7,485 bases of DNA from Erysipelotrichaceae bacterium (GTDB lineage: Bacteria > Bacillota_I > Bacilli_A > Erysipelotrichales > Erysipelotrichaceae), in contig DMBB01000330.1 in assembly GCA_003446295.1 (NCBI GenBank), positions 1-7,485 of the forward strand, given 5' to 3'. A program made the translations under genes and the position numbers. Below the pieces are notes generated by a model. That model was not told where the DNA came from. It did not search any database and saw nothing but the letters and a program-made list of their open reading frames with translations. How positions within the stretch are numbered: position 1 is the first letter of the stretch; each line of letters opens with the position of its first letter. This document shows positions 6,187 through 7,485 of this stretch, in pieces.

Positions 6187-6621
6187 TCAGTCTTTACTCA
6201 GCAGCAGCTCCATCGCTGCTTTGTATTTCTTTACCCTGTCAAGATCCCGCTGCGCAACATGATCGATCCTTGTCAGATCACAGTTATGTCTGAGGTCTGA
6301 CAGTTTGACTTTCGCTGCCTGCGGATCTTCTTTGATCCTGCGTACATAATCCATGTATGGGACCTCAGGATCATGTGTCAGAAGTCTGACGATCCGGAGG
6401 ACTTCCGGCGTAAAGCCCATCTCTGCGAGGTCTTCAAATGTTACATCTGTATCTTCCACAACATCATGCAGCAGGGCTGCAGTACATGTCACTTCATCCT
6501 CCATGCTTTCTGCCACATGGAGCGGGTGGCATACATATGGAAGTCCGCATTTGTCCGTCTGTCCGGCATGTGCCTCAAAGATCAGACGAATCGCTTTTTT
6601 TGTCATATCGGTATAGATCAT
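6187..6621 (-). CDS. Small HD-domain phosphohydrolase (SpoT/MESH1-like hydrolase domain)
   Basis: A 144-residue cytoplasmic HD-superfamily protein covering essentially one metal-dependent hydrolase domain. It resembles the (p)ppGpp hydrolase half of RelA/SpoT. The motifs in order are HAGQTDKCGLPYVCHPLHVAE (18-38, His32), AALLHDVVEDTDVTFEDL (48-65, with His52-Asp53 and the Glu56-Asp57 pair) and VKLSDLRHNCDLTRI (105-119, Asp109 and Asn113). There is no synthetase, TGS or ACT domain. Short proteins of this kind are widespread in Bacillota, often annotated as HD-domain protein or GTP pyrophosphokinase; the latter name is misleading because no synthetase is present. ppGpp hydrolysis is possible but unproven, and another nucleotide could be the substrate. 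Start choice: the ATG at 6621 has AAGGAGGG with 7 bases spacing. A longer reading from 6663 would put that ribosome binding site inside the gene. It is convergent with the serpin and divergent from the following lipoprotein. Confidence 0.
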   Translation of the reverse strand: MIYTDMTKKAIRLIFEAHAGQTDKCGLPYVCHPLHVAESMEDEVTCTAALLHDVVEDTDVTFEDLAEMGFTPEVLRIVRLLTHDPEVPYMDYVRRIKEDPQAAKVKLSDLRHNCDLTRIDHVAQRDLDRVKKYKAAMELLLSKD

Positions 6622-6716
6622 GGTCAGTCCCTCCTTGTTTTCCTTCATTCGACAGCATATCACATCTCAATCATCTGCTGATCGGCATAATCTGACGTAT
6701 ATTCAGCAGTCAATCA

Positions 6717-6732
6717 ATAATAAACGGAATAT
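6717..6732. repeat. 16-bp repeat, copy 2 (between the HD and lipoprotein genes)
   Basis: ATAATAAACGGAATAT is identical to 2303-2318. Here it covers the -35 to spacer region of the predicted lipoprotein promoter, ending 3 bases before its TG element. It also lies upstream of the divergent HD gene, in the same orientation relative to that gene as copy 1 has to the AraC gene. The dyad partner seen at copy 1 is absent here. Confidence 0.
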
Positions 6733-6735
6733 ACC

Positions 6736-6744
6736 TGCTACAAT
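6736..6744 (+). promoter_or_regulatory. Possible extended -10 promoter for the second lipoprotein gene
   Basis: TGCTACAAT is an extended -10 element (TG, one base, then TACAAT with one mismatch to TATAAT). No recognisable -35 box lies 17 bases upstream, where the 16-bp repeat sits. The predicted start near 6751 leaves a leader of about 24 bases holding the GGAG ribosome binding site. Confidence 0.
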
Positions 6745-6774
6745 GGTAGATACAGGATACTCTGGAGATTAATC

Positions 6775-7485
6775 ATGAAAAACATTTTAAGATCACTGGC
6801 TGTTTTATGCATTGTCTTCCTCTTCGGATGTACTTCCAAGCCTGATAACCAACCAGCTTCCTCCTATGAGATCGGCGGCAGAACCTACTATAATACCGCG
6901 GACCAGTACGGCAATGCCGAACATGCCAAGGTATGGTTCGGCAAAGACGGTTCATTTGTCCTGACCGACAATACTCACAGCGGCTTTTATGAGATGCAGG
7001 GAACCTGGAGCATCTCGGAAAATGTCATCACACTGAATGTCGAAAAAACAGGGATCGGGAATTTCACAAAAGTCCTGTTTGAGATCAGCGATGAAAACAA
7101 GATCGTCCTGAAAACGATGCTCGCAGGTTCTCTCTCTGATGATGTATTCACGACCGAGAAACCTGTATGGACGCCTTCTTCAGTTTCCACAGCAGCTCCT
7201 TCGTCCAAGCCGGAGCCGACCAAAACACCGGATACTGCTTCTGTTTCAGAAGAATACATTGCCTATTACAATACAGACCAGAACAATCCGTCCGGAACAT
7301 CATTCATCGAGTTCCATGATGACGGAACATTCCTTCTGACCGAGGTACAGGGAATGGGTGCGATCCAGGTCAGCGGTCTGTACGGCCAGGAAGGAAACAC
7401 GCTCCTCTTCAGCAACTTTAACAGTGAACTATATGATGCAAACGGTCAGAATATCTACAACTTTGAAATGGATATCATTGATGAA
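6775..7485 (+). CDS. Two-module lipoprotein of unknown function, 3' end beyond the window
   Basis: An open frame of 237 codons runs from ATG at 6775 to the right edge without a stop. I do not recognise the family. The N-terminus is a lipoprotein signal peptide: Lys3 and Arg6, a hydrophobic core, then LFG|C with Cys19, so it should be anchored to the outer face of the membrane. Two beta-rich modules follow. Module 1 (about 31-113) begins YEIGGRTYYNTADQ and contains FGKDGSFVLTD. Module 2 (from about 161) begins EYIAYYNTDQ and contains FHDDGTFLLTE. They are joined by a Pro/Thr/Ser-rich linker at about 130-157 (PSSKPEPTKTPDT). The shared YYNT, DGsFxLT and following glycine pattern points to an internal duplication, possibly small beta-barrels of lipocalin-like type (speculative). 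GGAG with 7 bases spacing supports the start. The gene is divergent from the HD gene across a 153-base region that holds the 16-bp repeat. Confidence 0.
   Translation, partial: MKNILRSLAVLCIVFLFGCTSKPDNQPASSYEIGGRTYYNTADQYGNAEHAKVWFGKDGSFVLTDNTHSGFYEMQGTWSISENVITLNVEKTGIGNFTKVLFEISDENKIVLKTMLAGSLSDDVFTTEKPVWTPSSVSTAAPSSKPEPTKTPDTASVSEEYIAYYNTDQNNPSGTSFIEFHDDGTFLLTEVQGMGAIQVSGLYGQEGNTLLFSNFNSELYDANGQNIYNFEMDIIDE

Noticed and set aside
6622..6663. Longer reading of the HD gene from the ATG at 6663
   Set aside because: The strong AAGGAGGG seven bases before the ATG at 6621 would be inside the gene, and the extra 14 residues do not belong to the HD domain.
6373..6681. Overlapping plus-strand open frames opposite the HD gene
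   Set aside because: The HD motifs on the minus strand explain this DNA, and these frames end in the promoter region without any recognisable feature.

Overview
The window looks like chromosomal DNA of a low-to-mid GC Gram-positive bacterium, most likely a gut member of the Bacillota (Erysipelotrichia or Clostridia). This is inferred from strong AGGAGG-type ribosome binding sites, compact bicistrons, simple hairpin terminators, lipoprotein signal peptides followed by Thr/Ser/Pro/Glu-rich linkers, and the protein families present. I see no insertion sequence, phage gene, CRISPR array, tRNA or rRNA.

Layout: (1) Positions 1-468 (+) hold the C-terminal part of pxpA (5-oxoprolinase subunit A), closed by a perfect-stem bidirectional terminator. 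(2) Positions 523-2248 (-) hold an AraC-family regulator followed, with an ATGA start/stop overlap, by a Cof-type HAD phosphatase that is broken by a one-base frameshift. (3) Positions 2452-4603 (-) hold a two-gene operon: a lactonase-family beta-propeller protein, then a Gfo/Idh/MocA NAD(P)-dependent oxidoreductase, ended by a hairpin terminator. (4) Positions 4762-6144 (+) encode a lipoprotein serpin, a predicted surface-anchored protease inhibitor. (5) Positions 6187-6621 (-) encode a small HD-domain protein related to the SpoT/MESH1 hydrolase domain, convergent with the serpin and sharing its terminator region. (6) From 6775 (+) to the right edge runs the start of a lipoprotein with two similar beta-rich modules joined by a Pro/Thr/Ser-rich linker; its stop codon lies outside.

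How the genes may work together: the oxidoreductase and the lactonase form a plausible sugar oxidation pair (sugar to lactone to aldonate), and the AraC regulator just downstream is a candidate sensor for that sugar. The serpin and the second lipoprotein are envelope proteins facing the host or environment. A 16-bp sequence occurs exactly twice, upstream of the AraC gene and between the HD gene and the second lipoprotein gene, hinting at shared regulation. No stretch over 300 bases lacks a gene. Nothing here is clearly a new multi-gene system. The most interesting items are the serpin, the possibly leaderless AraC gene, the shared 16-bp element and the two-module lipoprotein.
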